Of a stretch of 64,000 nucleotides of DNA, positions 8,058 to 18,500 are shown in pieces. Position 1 is the stretch's first letter, and every line of letters starts with the position of its first letter. The position numbers and the translations under genes are program-made. Under the pieces are notes generated by a model. That model was not told where the DNA came from and did no database searches. It saw only the letters and a program-made list of their open reading frames with translations. Source of the DNA: Kineothrix sp. IPX-CK (GTDB lineage: Bacteria; Bacillota; Clostridia; Lachnospirales; Lachnospiraceae); contig NZ_CP146256.1 in the NCBI RefSeq assembly GCF_039134705.1, positions 496,001 to 560,000 on the forward strand, in the 5' to 3' direction.

Positions 8058-8801
8058 CAGGAGAAGACGGAAGCAAAGTATCAGCATAAGTTAGTTGATA
8101 TAGCAATTCACGAAAATCTTGCAACAGCTAGTTTTGATGTGCTCGAAACAGAATTGATTGTGGATGATAATGAAGTTGCATTGCCGTTTTATTATGATTC
8201 AGATAAGAACCATCTGGATTATGAAGAACCAGCAAGAGAATCTGTGACAACCAAGCCTGCTATTACGAATGAAAATTCTGTGTTTTATGAAGAAGTAGTT
8301 AATGTAACAATTCAAAAAGAAGTTGAGGAAGAACCTGTCTTTGATTTTGATGAAACTGCGGTAACTCAGGAAGAAAAAGCTATTGATATAGCTAAAATAT
8401 CAGAAAATCCATTTCCATCCACTTTAGAAACATATTTGTTATTATCTGTGTCTGAACGTATTTTGCTTCAACAGATATCTTCAGGTATGGATGAAAATGA
8501 AGTGTTTGAGATAATAAGAGGCAACTATAAAGCAAATGGTTATAGGGTAAATTTTTCTGAAATGTATGACGAGGCATTAGAACTATGTAAAGCACTCAAG
8601 ACACAATCTACTGAAACACGAGCCGTTGAAATAGCAGGACAGCTAAGAGAATATGGCGATTATAGATATTTGAAATCATCTACAAAAGACAGGATATTCA
8701 ATTTTAAGATCGGAGATTCAAGTAATAATCTGAAACTATATAAGGCGGTAACGAAAGAACTTGGTATAAAACAGGATTTGGATGAACAGTTTGAAGACTA
8801 A
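8058..8801 (+). pseudogene. 5'-truncated gene, unknown (possible mobile-element relic)
   Basis: An open frame starts at 8058 directly after a stop and gives about 247 residues without a credible start. The first possible start is GTG 8139, with no ribosome site. The N-terminal residues read KLVDIAIHENLATASFDVLE, followed by an acidic, poorly conserved linker (EEEPVFDFDE) and a charged helical C-terminal half with no membrane segment. The frame begins where the minus-strand fragment ends, so both look like leftovers of a deletion that joined two genes. I do not recognise the family; a C-terminal part of a large conjugative-element protein is one possibility. Confidence 0.45.
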
Positions 8802-8911
8802 ATATATGACGTGACGTTGAATCGACAAGGAGATGATAGAAGCGAGGGGAAATGGGAGAAAGACAAAGGCAGATAATGAATTAGGTATGTGAATTAATGT
8901 GATCAAACAAA

Positions 8912-8982
8912 CAATCAATTTAATCATTAATATAAAAATGATTAAATTGATTGTTGACAATGATTTAATTAAGTCTTACAAT
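8912..8982 (+). promoter_or_regulatory. Promoter and palindromic operator of the fic-hsd operon
   Basis: A perfect 17-bp inverted repeat (8912-8928 and 8937-8953, 8-base gap) ends exactly at the -35 box TTGACA (8954-8959). The -10 is TACAAT (8977-8982) after 17 bases, and the start would be near 8989. The half-site core TTTAAT recurs downstream at 8964 and 8982, within the promoter spacer and start region. This suggests a repressor or activator that covers the promoter; the C-terminal winged helix of the Fic protein is a candidate binder. Confidence 0.75.
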
Positions 8983-9039
8983 TTAATTAGATCAAAATCT
9001 CTAAAATGATGAAATTAATATTTGAATGAGGTAATTAAA

Positions 9040-10101
9040 ATGCGTGATTACGATTATAATCAAAAATGGAAAGAATTGTTGACACCAGACATAGTGTCCT
9101 TACTTTCTAAAATACATGAATTCAAAGGTGAACAGACCTTGTTTATAGAGTCTTATGCGGATGAATTAACAGAATTAGTGGAGATTGCGAAAATCCAAAG
9201 TGTTGAAGCTTCCAATAGAATTGAAGGCATATACACATCGGATGAGCGATTGAAAAAAATTGTACAAGCAAAGACCATGCCAAAAACCAGGGATGAATTC
9301 GAAATTGCAGGATATAGAGATGTACTCAACACAATACATGATAGTTATGAGCACATACCGATCAAACCAGCAATCATCATACAATTGCATAGAGATTTAT
9401 ATAAATTTAGTGGAATAGAAAGCGGAGGGCATTATAAAAACTCTGATAATGTCATCGCTGAAACAGATAGTCAGGGAAATAAAAGGGTAAGGTTTGAACC
9501 CGTTGCATCATGGGAGACACCAGAATCAATTGAAAAGCTATGCAAAGCGTTTGATGATGTTATGAAGAATAATGATTTGGTAGATCCGTTAATTATTATT
9601 CCAATGTTTGTAATAGATTTTTTATGTATCCATCCATTTAATGATGGAAATGGTCGAATGAGCCGACTGCTTACTCTTTTATTGTTATATCGTTCTGGAT
9701 ATATTGTAGGAAAATATATCAGTATAGAAAAACTGGTTGAATTATCAAAAGAGACTTATTATGAGGCGCTGCAGGCTAGTTCTACAGGATGGCATGAAAA
9801 TGAAAGTGATTATGCTCCATTTGTAAGATATACATTAGGGACGATTGTGAATGCATATCGAGAGTTTTCTTCCAGAGTCAAATTACTTACAACAAGTGGA
9901 ATGTCAAAGCCTGAGCGAGTAAGAGAAATAATAAAAGAAACAATTGGGAAAATAACAAAGGCAGAAATTATGACAAAGTGTCCTGATATCAGTCAGGTAA
10001 CAGTACAAAGAGCATTAAATGATTTGGTGAAAAGCGGTGAGGTCGTAAAGATTGGTGGCGGACGCTATACCGCCTACACATGGAATAGAGAGGTTGAATA
10101 A
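9040..10101 (+). CDS. Fic family protein with C-terminal winged helix
   Basis: The 353-residue protein carries the Fic core motif HPFNDGNGRMSR (His198), used for transfer of AMP or another nucleotide monophosphate to a target hydroxyl. An N-terminal inhibitory helix motif SNRIEG (Ser58-Glu62) fits the self-inhibited class II arrangement. Residues about 285-345 form a helix-turn-helix (AEIMTKCPDISQVTVQRALNDLV), so the protein may bind DNA and regulate its own operon. ATG 9040 is chosen because GAATGAGG lies just upstream; an earlier TTG at 9022 lacks a site. It is the first gene of the restriction operon, with one base between its stop and hsdM. A role as antitoxin-like or regulatory partner of the restriction system is inference. 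Confidence 0.9.
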   Translation: MRDYDYNQKWKELLTPDIVSLLSKIHEFKGEQTLFIESYADELTELVEIAKIQSVEASNRIEGIYTSDERLKKIVQAKTMPKTRDEFEIAGYRDVLNTIHDSYEHIPIKPAIIIQLHRDLYKFSGIESGGHYKNSDNVIAETDSQGNKRVRFEPVASWETPESIEKLCKAFDDVMKNNDLVDPLIIIPMFVIDFLCIHPFNDGNGRMSRLLTLLLLYRSGYIVGKYISIEKLVELSKETYYEALQASSTGWHENESDYAPFVRYTLGTIVNAYREFSSRVKLLTTSGMSKPERVREIIKETIGKITKAEIMTKCPDISQVTVQRALNDLVKSGEVVKIGGGRYTAYTWNREVE

Positions 10102-10102
10102 A

Positions 10103-11620
10103 ATGATAACTGGTGAATTGAAAAATAAGATTGATAGTCTATGGGACATATTTGCAGCAGGAGGTTTGGTAAATCCATTAGAAGTAATTGAACAGATCAC
10201 ATATCTTATGTTTATACATGATCTGGATGATTCGGATAATAAAAGAGCAAAAGAAAGTGCAATGCTTGGATTATCATATGAAAGTATATTTGCAGAAAGC
10301 GTTAAAATAGGAGATAGAGATATTGATGGAACACAGCTGAAATGGTCTGTTTTTCATGATTTTCCTACACAAAAAATGTATTCCATTATGCAGGAATGGG
10401 TATTCCCTTTTATTAAGACATTGCATAATAACAAAAATAGTGCTTATTCAAAATATATGGACGATGCTATCTTTAAGTTACCGACACCATTAGTATTGTC
10501 AAAGGTAGTAGATTCCTTAGATGAAATCTATAAACTTATGCTAGAAACAAAAAGAGAAACGGATAAGACAGAGATTGATATTCGTGGAGATGTATATGAA
10601 TACCTGCTTTCTAAAATCTCACAGTCAGGTAGAAATGGACAGTTTAGAACGCCAAGACACATTATTCGCATGATGGTGGAACTTATGAAGCCACAAGCGG
10701 ATGATGTAATTTGTGATCCTGCCTGTGGTACTTCTGGATTTCTTGTAACAGCAAGTGAATATTTAAAGGAAAAACATAAGGAAGAGATTTTCTTTCATAA
10801 GCAGAAAAAAGATCATTATATGAATCACATGTTTTTTGGATATGACATGGATCGAACTATGCTTCGAATTGGAGCCATGAACATGATGACACATGGTGTA
10901 GAAAGTCCGTTTATTGAATATAAAGACAGTTTGTCAGAACAGAATATGGATAAAGAAAAATTCTCACTGATTCTTGCAAATCCACCTTTTAAAGGTACGT
11001 TGGATGCGGATTCTGTATCACCTGATTTGTTAAAAGTATGTTCGACAAAGAAAACAGAATTATTGTTTTTAACTTTATTCGTAAGAATGTTAAAAGTTGG
11101 AGGAAGATGTGCTTGTATCGTACCAGACGGAGTACTATTCGGTTCTTCTACGGCACATAAAGCAATTCGAAAAGAAATTATTGAAAATCAGAGATTAGAA
11201 GCAATTATTTCTATGCCATCAGGAGTGTTTAAACCATATGCTGGAGTATCCACAGGAATCTTGATTTTTACAAAAACAGGACATGGTGGCACGGATAACG
11301 TGTGGTTCTATGATATGACATCGGATGGATATAGTTTAGATGATAAAAGAACACCAACACCAAACGAAAATGATATAGAGGATATTATTAAAAGATTTCA
11401 TAATAGAGATGAGGAAGAAAACAGAGCCAGAACGGACAAGTCTTTCTTTGTACCAAAGCAGGAAATCGTTGATAACGGATATGATCTTTCGATAAATAAA
11501 TATAAGCAGGTAGAATATGAAGCAATAGAATATCCACCAACAGAAGAGATTATGGATAAAATATTAGAATTAGACGCGCAGATTGCAAAGGAATTAGCTC
11601 AGTTAAAGGTAATGCTGTAA
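10103..11620 (+). CDS. hsdM: Type I restriction-modification system, methyltransferase subunit
   Basis: The 505-residue product is the DNA-methylating subunit of a type I system. The SAM-binding motif I DPACGTSGF begins at Asp205, and the N6-adenine catalytic motif NPPF begins at Asn293. An N-terminal helical HsdM_N-type domain covers about residues 1-140. ATG 10103 lies one base after the fic stop (TAA-A-ATG), which suggests translational coupling. hsdS follows directly. With HsdS it should methylate an asymmetric bipartite site on host DNA. Confidence 0.95.
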   Translation: MITGELKNKIDSLWDIFAAGGLVNPLEVIEQITYLMFIHDLDDSDNKRAKESAMLGLSYESIFAESVKIGDRDIDGTQLKWSVFHDFPTQKMYSIMQEWVFPFIKTLHNNKNSAYSKYMDDAIFKLPTPLVLSKVVDSLDEIYKLMLETKRETDKTEIDIRGDVYEYLLSKISQSGRNGQFRTPRHIIRMMVELMKPQADDVICDPACGTSGFLVTASEYLKEKHKEEIFFHKQKKDHYMNHMFFGYDMDRTMLRIGAMNMMTHGVESPFIEYKDSLSEQNMDKEKFSLILANPPFKGTLDADSVSPDLLKVCSTKKTELLFLTLFVRMLKVGGRCACIVPDGVLFGSSTAHKAIRKEIIENQRLEAIISMPSGVFKPYAGVSTGILIFTKTGHGGTDNVWFYDMTSDGYSLDDKRTPTPNENDIEDIIKRFHNRDEEENRARTDKSFFVPKQEIVDNGYDLSINKYKQVEYEAIEYPPTEEIMDKILELDAQIAKELAQLKVML

Positions 11621-11665
11621 GTGTTGAAGAAAGGTAAAGGCAAATTTAGATTTGTAGGGATGATT

Positions 11666-12853
11666 ATGAAAACGACTCAGTTGAAAAATATAGGAAAATT
11701 TCAGTCTGGTGGGACTCCGTCAAAGAAAGTAGAAAGTTACTTTGGTGGCAATATACCTTGGATTACAACGGTTGCATTAAACGGAAAAATTATTGATCAA
11801 AGTAATGCGACAGACTGGTTAACGGAAAAAGGTGTTAATAAGAGCGCTACAAAGATTGTACCCCCGTATTCATTAATGATTGGAACTCGTGTAGGAGTAG
11901 GAAAAGTTGCAGTTAATAAAGTCAGTATGTGTACAAATCAAGATATAATTTCTATTGTAGACATCAATACCGAAGATTGGGATATAGATTATTTGAGATA
12001 CTTTATAAAAGCATCAGCGCCATATTTAAATAAGCAAGCAAGGGGAGCAACCATTCAAGGAATTAAATTAGAGGTTCTTCAAAATCTGAAACTTCCGTTG
12101 ATCAGTGTAGAAGAACAAAAGAGAGTTGCATTAATCTTACAAAAGGTAAACCTAGTAATAGACAATAGGAAAACTCAATTAAATGCATTGGATGACCTCA
12201 TCAAATCCCGATTTGTCGAGCTGTTTGGGGATCCAGTAAAAAATACTATGAATTGGCAGGTATGTAAATTAGGTGATTTGTCAGTTCAAATTAATAGTGG
12301 GAATACACCAAAAGGTGGAGAACAAGTTTATGTTGATAAGGGGATAACCTTTTTTCGTAGTCAAAATGTTTGGAAAGGTAGATTGGAAATGGAGGATATT
12401 GCTTATATTGACAAAGAAACTCATGGGAATATGAAAAGAAGTAGTCTTAAACATGGTGATATCTTGATGACTAAGACAGGCAGAATAAATACTGAAAATA
12501 GTTCTCTCGGGCGTGCTGCATTATATTTGGGTGAGGATGATACTGCAAATGTGAATGGGCATGTTTACTTTATAAGACTTAAACCAGAAATTAATAATGA
12601 GTTTGTTTTAAAAATTCTAGTATCCAAAGAATATTTGGGATATATCAGAAGTGTATGTGTTGGTGGAATTGATAAGAGGCAGTTGAATAAAAATCATATT
12701 GAAGATTTTCCTATAATATGTCCACCTAAAGATATGCAGAATAAGTTCATTGAATTCGTACAACAAGTTGAAAAATTGAAAGTTAAAGTTAAGAATTCAT
12801 TAGATGAAACGCAGGTGTTATTTGATTCATTGATGCTGAAATATTTTGATTAA
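11666..12853 (+). CDS. hsdS: Type I restriction-modification system, specificity subunit
   Basis: The 395-residue protein has two target-recognition domains: one at about residues 1-180 (IGKFQSGGTPSKKVESYFG) and one at about 205-385 (LGDLSVQINSGNTPKGGEQVY). Each is followed by a helical conserved region with the SRFVELFGDP and QQVEKLKVKVK type sequences. The ATG at 11666 is preferred because TAGGGA lies just before it; the frame is open back to a GTG at 11621 directly after the hsdM stop, so a longer form is possible. No second specificity gene or invertase is present, so phase variation by shuffling is not indicated. Confidence 0.92.
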   Translation: MKTTQLKNIGKFQSGGTPSKKVESYFGGNIPWITTVALNGKIIDQSNATDWLTEKGVNKSATKIVPPYSLMIGTRVGVGKVAVNKVSMCTNQDIISIVDINTEDWDIDYLRYFIKASAPYLNKQARGATIQGIKLEVLQNLKLPLISVEEQKRVALILQKVNLVIDNRKTQLNALDDLIKSRFVELFGDPVKNTMNWQVCKLGDLSVQINSGNTPKGGEQVYVDKGITFFRSQNVWKGRLEMEDIAYIDKETHGNMKRSSLKHGDILMTKTGRINTENSSLGRAALYLGEDDTANVNGHVYFIRLKPEINNEFVLKILVSKEYLGYIRSVCVGGIDKRQLNKNHIEDFPIICPPKDMQNKFIEFVQQVEKLKVKVKNSLDETQVLFDSLMLKYFD

Positions 12854-12971
12854 GAACTTTAATAATAAAAAAATTTAAGCCTTATTTTGGTGTGGTGTAT
12901 TATTCGGTAATATGAATTGTATGATTTTGGCTATAGCCGTCCTAGGTTTTAAAATAATTGGGAAGGGAAAA

Positions 12972-13760
12972 ATGAAAAAAAATATTAGATTTGAGAACAA
13001 AGATTATGATTTAGATTCGTGCCCTGAAACATGGAAAATGTATACTGAAGCATACAAAACATCCTTTGAGGATTTGCTAAATTTTGATTTGTTAGAAGAT
13101 AAAGGTACCAATAGACCACCTCGTTGTTATATAAAATCAAAAAAATCTAGTGAAGAGTCTAATTTAAAATTAAAAATGGCTGGAGATACTATTTTTAATT
13201 TTGGGAGTAACAAAAGCACCAATACTAGAAGAAATCGATATTATGAAAAATATAAGAATTTATTATATAGAGACTTTAAAGACGATGAAGATAAGTTACA
13301 AGAATATTTAGGCGAATTAAAGGATTGCAATAAGAAATATCATGAATTAGAGAATTTCTCTTTTATGCCAATGACTGGTGGGATGCAAGCGGTTAAAGGT
13401 ATTTTTTTACAAGAAAATATTGCAGCATTTATTGCGGAATTAGAAGATTATTATAAAAAGAAAAAGCTGGGGGAGGAAGATAATCATTGTTTTATGACAT
13501 ATAGGAAGGGAGAAGGACGCGGAAAAATTAGTCCTAAAAATAAGGAAGCTTTAAAGAATTTTTTGAAAAGTTTTATAGACCATATAGATTATTTTGAAAG
13601 AATATATTTAGTAAATTATAATGAATTTGAAGAATTAATAAAAATTAATGCTGGAAAAATAGACAGCGGAAAAAAGGTTGTTAATTATATGGGTTTTGCT
13701 AAAAAATATTGGATTGCTAGAGGAAGAATTGGAGGAGCAACTGATTTATTTCGCACATAG
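12972..13760 (+). CDS. Hypothetical protein inserted in the restriction operon
   Basis: The 262-residue product is lysine-rich and soluble. It has an aromatic- and charge-rich middle (RRNRYYEKYKNLLYRDFKDD), then FSFMPMTGGMQAVKG and a helical C-terminal half with HIDYFERIYLVNYNEFEELI. It has no signal peptide, no membrane segment and no catalytic motif I can name. ATG 12972 has GGGAAGGG 5 bases before it. A weak promoter (TTGGCT, 17 bases, TAAAAT) may lie just upstream, which would let it act apart from hsdMS. Its place between hsdS and hsdR, next to a TIR-like gene, suggests a defence-related role, which is inference only. Confidence 0.7.
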   Translation: MKKNIRFENKDYDLDSCPETWKMYTEAYKTSFEDLLNFDLLEDKGTNRPPRCYIKSKKSSEESNLKLKMAGDTIFNFGSNKSTNTRRNRYYEKYKNLLYRDFKDDEDKLQEYLGELKDCNKKYHELENFSFMPMTGGMQAVKGIFLQENIAAFIAELEDYYKKKKLGEEDNHCFMTYRKGEGRGKISPKNKEALKNFLKSFIDHIDYFERIYLVNYNEFEELIKINAGKIDSGKKVVNYMGFAKKYWIARGRIGGATDLFRT

Positions 13761-13860
13761 TTTGAATCAGATAATGAAAAATACACAGAAACTTAAAAGT
13801 GAAATATAGCAATTGTTGAATTCGAAAATATTAAGTAAAAATACAAAATGGGGGTACATA

Positions 13861-14625
13861 ATGAATAACTATGAAAAACTAAAAGAAGTGTCTGATGAAA
13901 TAAATAAGCTAATCGAATTAAAAGTATCATCAGGAAAACCTGAATTTATTGCATGGAAAAACAAAACGGAACGCTTGTTAATAAAAATATTTGGAAAAGA
14001 TAGTTATGAACATAAGGAGTTTCAAAATACTTCATTTTCACTATCTATGTGGGTTATGGGTACTCCTGATAGTGCATTTGTAAATGCGTGTAAAGAAGGT
14101 TTGCTGGTTTCAAAAGCCGTATTTGAAACATATCTCAGTGATTTAAATGAAGGTGAATCAAATCAACAAAAGAGAAAGGTTACATCAAATAATTATAATA
14201 AAGTTTTTATTGTACATGGTCATGATGGTGAAATAAAAGAGTCAGTTGCCAGATTAGTTGAAAAGCAAGGAATTATTCCTATAATCTTACATGAACAGGC
14301 AAATCAAGAACAAACAATTATTGAAAAAATAGAATATAATGCTGATGTTAGTGGGGCCATCTGTCTTTTTACAGCCGACGATGAAGGTAAGTCGAAAAAA
14401 GAAAATGATTATAAGCAAAGAGCACGTCAAAATGTTGTTTTTGAAGCCGGATATTTCATAGGAAAGTTTGGAAGAAATAAGGTGATGCTCATTGCCGACA
14501 AGGATATTGAGATTCCATCAGATTTGAGTGGTGTTGTATATTCGGATAGTGGACAATGGAAGTTTAGTGTTTTGCAAGAACTAAAAGCAATGGGATATAA
14601 TATTGATTATAATAAAATAGATTAA
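13861..14625 (+). CDS. TIR-like nucleotide-binding effector (CAP12/Pycsar TIR type)
   Basis: The 254-residue protein has an N-terminal helical domain (about 1-105) and a C-terminal TIR-like domain. The latter shows KVFIVHGHD (114-122), ILHEQANQEQTIIEKIE (142-158), AICLFTADDEG (166-176), RARQNVVFEAGYFIGKFGR (187-205, with the candidate catalytic Glu195) and IPSDLSGVVY (218-227). This series is diagnostic for the TIR family that includes effectors of CBASS and Pycsar systems, many of which degrade NAD+ on activation. No cyclase is present nearby, so the trigger must be different, perhaps the N-terminal domain or a neighbour. ATG 13861 follows GGGGG. The gene after it is only 18 bp away. Confidence 0.85.
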   Translation: MNNYEKLKEVSDEINKLIELKVSSGKPEFIAWKNKTERLLIKIFGKDSYEHKEFQNTSFSLSMWVMGTPDSAFVNACKEGLLVSKAVFETYLSDLNEGESNQQKRKVTSNNYNKVFIVHGHDGEIKESVARLVEKQGIIPIILHEQANQEQTIIEKIEYNADVSGAICLFTADDEGKSKKENDYKQRARQNVVFEAGYFIGKFGRNKVMLIADKDIEIPSDLSGVVYSDSGQWKFSVLQELKAMGYNIDYNKID

Positions 14626-14643
14626 TATTTAGGAGAAAAAGTT

Positions 14644-15459
14644 ATGTATCATGAATTTTTGGTTAATCAATCTATAGATTTAAATGGAAAAGTTAAGGTT
14701 AATTTTATTGATGAAAAATACATTAATTGGTCTTATGAAACTCAATTAGTACCACGTGCCAAAACAGATACGCCCATTTTTCCAATAATTGTTTCTGGAA
14801 ATGCACTAATACAAGAAAAACCAACAGGTCGGGAAACGAAATGTACTAAATTGGAAAATGGAAATATTAGTTTTATTGATGATTACAGTGTACCAGGTGG
14901 CTTTTTGATTTGTGTAACAAGTCCACCAGGGTATGAGCCAAGTATAGTAAAGCTTAAAAGTATGCCTACGTATAGTAATAGAGGGTATAATGACATAATA
15001 CCAGCTCATTTCGAGATTAAATCGAATAGAGCCATTAATAAGTCATCAGTAATTATGCATGTTTTGGAAAGAGCATATTTTGGAGTATGCATTGAATTTT
15101 CTAAAATAGATGGAGTAGTAAAAAATTATGATAGATATTGGTTTAATGATCCATATGATTTAACATTACACCTTGTTAATAAGCAGTTCGAGATTGTAGA
15201 TTTTGATAAGATACATAGTATACATCCTGATCATGATGAACAAGATATCCATGAATTAGTACAGGTGTTGAATGATATAGTTCAAATGTTAAAAAGTGAA
15301 AATGAGGTTATGACTCCAAGTATAAAAGATAAATTATCAAGAATAATACCTAAGATTGTTGCAGGCAGTTCTTCTGCAGTTACGTTAATTGATTCTTATA
15401 AAAATGCTGGAATTATAGGTGAATTACTGTCAACATTAGTGAAGTTGTTTGGAAACTAA
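14644..15459 (+). CDS. Unknown protein paired with the TIR-like effector
   Basis: The 271-residue product is not recognised. The N-terminal two thirds look beta-rich (KVKVNFIDEKYINWSYETQLVPRA, GGFLICVTSPPGYEPS, SVIMHVLERAYFGVCIEF). The tail (about 225-271) is helical and ends in a moderately hydrophobic stretch (IVAGSSSAVTLIDSYKNAGIIGELLSTLVKLF), which could be amphipathic or membrane-associating. AGGAG lies just before ATG 14644 and only 18 bp separate it from the TIR gene, so the two are almost certainly translated from one message. A sensor, regulator or second effector for the TIR protein is the natural guess, but nothing in the sequence proves it. Confidence 0.7.
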   Translation: MYHEFLVNQSIDLNGKVKVNFIDEKYINWSYETQLVPRAKTDTPIFPIIVSGNALIQEKPTGRETKCTKLENGNISFIDDYSVPGGFLICVTSPPGYEPSIVKLKSMPTYSNRGYNDIIPAHFEIKSNRAINKSSVIMHVLERAYFGVCIEFSKIDGVVKNYDRYWFNDPYDLTLHLVNKQFEIVDFDKIHSIHPDHDEQDIHELVQVLNDIVQMLKSENEVMTPSIKDKLSRIIPKIVAGSSSAVTLIDSYKNAGIIGELLSTLVKLFGN

Positions 15460-15516
15460 TTTTTAATATAACTGAAAAGAATATAGATTATTAATTTATA
15501 TAAGGGGTGTTCACAG

Positions 15517-18500
15517 ATGACAAACTTTGATTATTTAAAACAAGAACCAAAATTTAATAGTTTTGCTGATGTGGCAATTGTGGCAGAAAAAGTCATACAA
15601 ATAGACGTGGAGTCTTGTATTATCAATTGTCGTCGGGCGATGGAATTTGCAATTAAATGGATGTACTCTGTGGACAAGTCTTTAGAAATGCCATATCAGG
15701 ATACTTTAGCTAGTTTAATGAGTACAGAAGATTTTCATGACCTTGTAGATGATGATTTATGGAAACGTATAGATCTGATACGTAGAATAGGTAATCGTGC
15801 TGCACATAATGGAAGAAAGGTAACAAAGGATGAAGCAGTACTTTGTTTGCAAAATTTATATATTTTTCTTGACTATGTAACGTATTGCTACGCAGATGAT
15901 TATTCAGAAAAATCTTTTGATATTAAACTTCTAGAAAATCAAAACGCAAATGCCGTTGCTGAATCAATTGACAAATCTATGGAAACTGGCATAGATCTGA
16001 AAACCCTTATTGCCGAGAATAAAGCATTAAAAGAGGAACTTACAGAGCGAAGAGAAGAACAGCAACAGTCCTATGTTCCAAAACCACTAGATTTATCCGA
16101 ATACAAAACGCGAAAGATTTATATTGATTCTATGTTAAAGGATGCAGGATGGACAGAAGGGAAAGACTGGATCAATGAAGTTGAATTGCCAGGAATGCCA
16201 AATAAATCAGAACTGGGACGTGCGGATTATGTATTATACGATGACGCGCATAAGCCATTAGCTGTAATTGAAGCAAAACGTACTTGTGTGGATGTTGTAA
16301 AAGGGCGCCAACAGGCGAAGCTATATGCAGATTTATTGGAAAAGCAATATCATAGAAGACCAGTTGTATTTTTGACAAATGGGTTTGAGACAAGAATCAT
16401 AGACAATCAGTACCCAGAGAGAAAAGTAGCCGTTATTTACTCAAAACGTGACTTGGAGAAACTTTTTAATCTTCAAACCATGCGCACAAGTCTTAAGAAT
16501 ATTGTAGTAGATAAGGATATTGCAGGACGCTATTATCAGGAAGGTGCAATTAAAGCAGTATGTGATCAGTTTGACCAGAAAAATTGTAGAAGAGCACTTT
16601 TAGTAATGGCAACCGGTTCCGGAAAAACAAGAACAATCATAGCATTATGCAAAGTATTGTTAAATGCAGGATGGATAAAAAATATTTTATTCTTAGCAGA
16701 CAGAAATTCGCTGGTTACACAGGCAAAAAGAAATTTTGTGAATCTAATGCCTGATTTATCTGTAACAAATCTGTGTGAGGAGAAAGAGAATTACAATGTG
16801 CATTGTGTATTTTCTACATATCAGACAATGATGAATTGCATTGATGAAATAAAAGATGAGGACGGAAAACTTTTTACAAGCGGTCATTTTGATCTGGTGG
16901 TTTGTGATGAAGCGCATCGTTCCATTTACAATAAATATAAAGATATCTTCACTTATTTTGACGCACCATTGGTGGGTCTTACAGCTACGCCTAAAGATGA
17001 AATTGATAAGAATACCTATCAGATTTTTGAATTGGAAAATGGGGTTCCTACATATGGATACGAATTAGCTCAGGCAGTAAAAGATGGATATCTGGTAGAT
17101 TTCATGTCGGTAGAAACAACGATGAAATTTATTGATCAGGGAATTGTATATGATGAATTATCAGAAGAAGATAAGGCAGAATACGAAGAAACCTTTGAAG
17201 ATGAAAATGGAGAATTGCCTGAAAGAATTAATTCAGCAGCATTAAATACATGGATCTTCAATGAAGATACTATAAAGCAAGTACTACATATCTTAATGAC
17301 AGATGGAAATAAAATCAATTATGGAGAAACACTTGGAAAAACCATTATCTTTGCAAAGAATCATGACCACGCAGAGAAGATTCTTGAAGTATTCAATAAA
17401 GAATATCCACATCTTTCTAAAAACGGACAACCCTTTGCAAAGGTAATCGATAACTACATGACCTATGCACAGAGTGCCATAGATGAATTTTCTGATCCGA
17501 AAAAAATGCCTCAGATAGCGATTTCAGTAGATATGTTAGATACTGGAATTGACGTTCCAGAAGTTTTGAATTTAGTCTTTTTCAAAAAAGTGATGAGTAA
17601 GGCAAAATTCTGGCAGATGATAGGACGAGGAACACGTTTGTGTCCAGGTCTATTAGATGGTGAGGATAAAAAGAAGTTTTATATTTTTGACTTCTGCGGA
17701 AATTTTGAATTCTTTAGAATTAGCAATGGGAAACCAACAGCCAATATGATGGCACTTCAAGGTGCAATATTTAATTTGGAATTTCAAATCGCATACAAGC
17801 TTCAAGATATTGATTATCAAACAGAAAGATTAATAGAATATCGTAAGAACTTGGTGAAATTAATGTCGGAAAAAGTGTCAGAGCTAAATCGAGATAATTT
17901 TGCCGTAAAGCAACATTTAAAATATGTTGATTTATATTCTAGTGAAAATAATTATAATGCATTGACTTATGAAGATTCTTTACTGGTAAGAGAAGAAGTA
18001 GCACCACTTATTTTGCCGGATTTTGATGAAGCAAGTGCTGTTCGATTTGATGCACTCATGTATGGAATTGAACTTGCTTATTTGGTAGGCAAGAAATATT
18101 CAAAGGCACGAAATGACTTGATGAAACGAGTAAGTGCTATTTCAAGTGTGGCTAACATACCTGAGATACAGGTTCAATCTGAATTAATTCATCAGATTCT
18201 TCATACAGATTACATAGATCGGGCTGGAATCAATGAGTTTGAGCATATAAGAGAGAAATTAAGAAATCTTATGAAGTATATTCCAAAAGGTGGAACGTTA
18301 AAATACAATACACATTTTGACGATGATATCTTATCGCAGGAATGGAAAGAGTCTGAATTAGAAAGTGATGAATTGAAAAATTACAAAGCTAAAGCAGAAT
18401 TTTATGTAAGACAACATCAGGATAATCTTGTAATTGCTAAATTAAAAACAAATAAGCCACTTTCATCGCAAGATATGGATTTGCTAGAAGAAATACTGTG

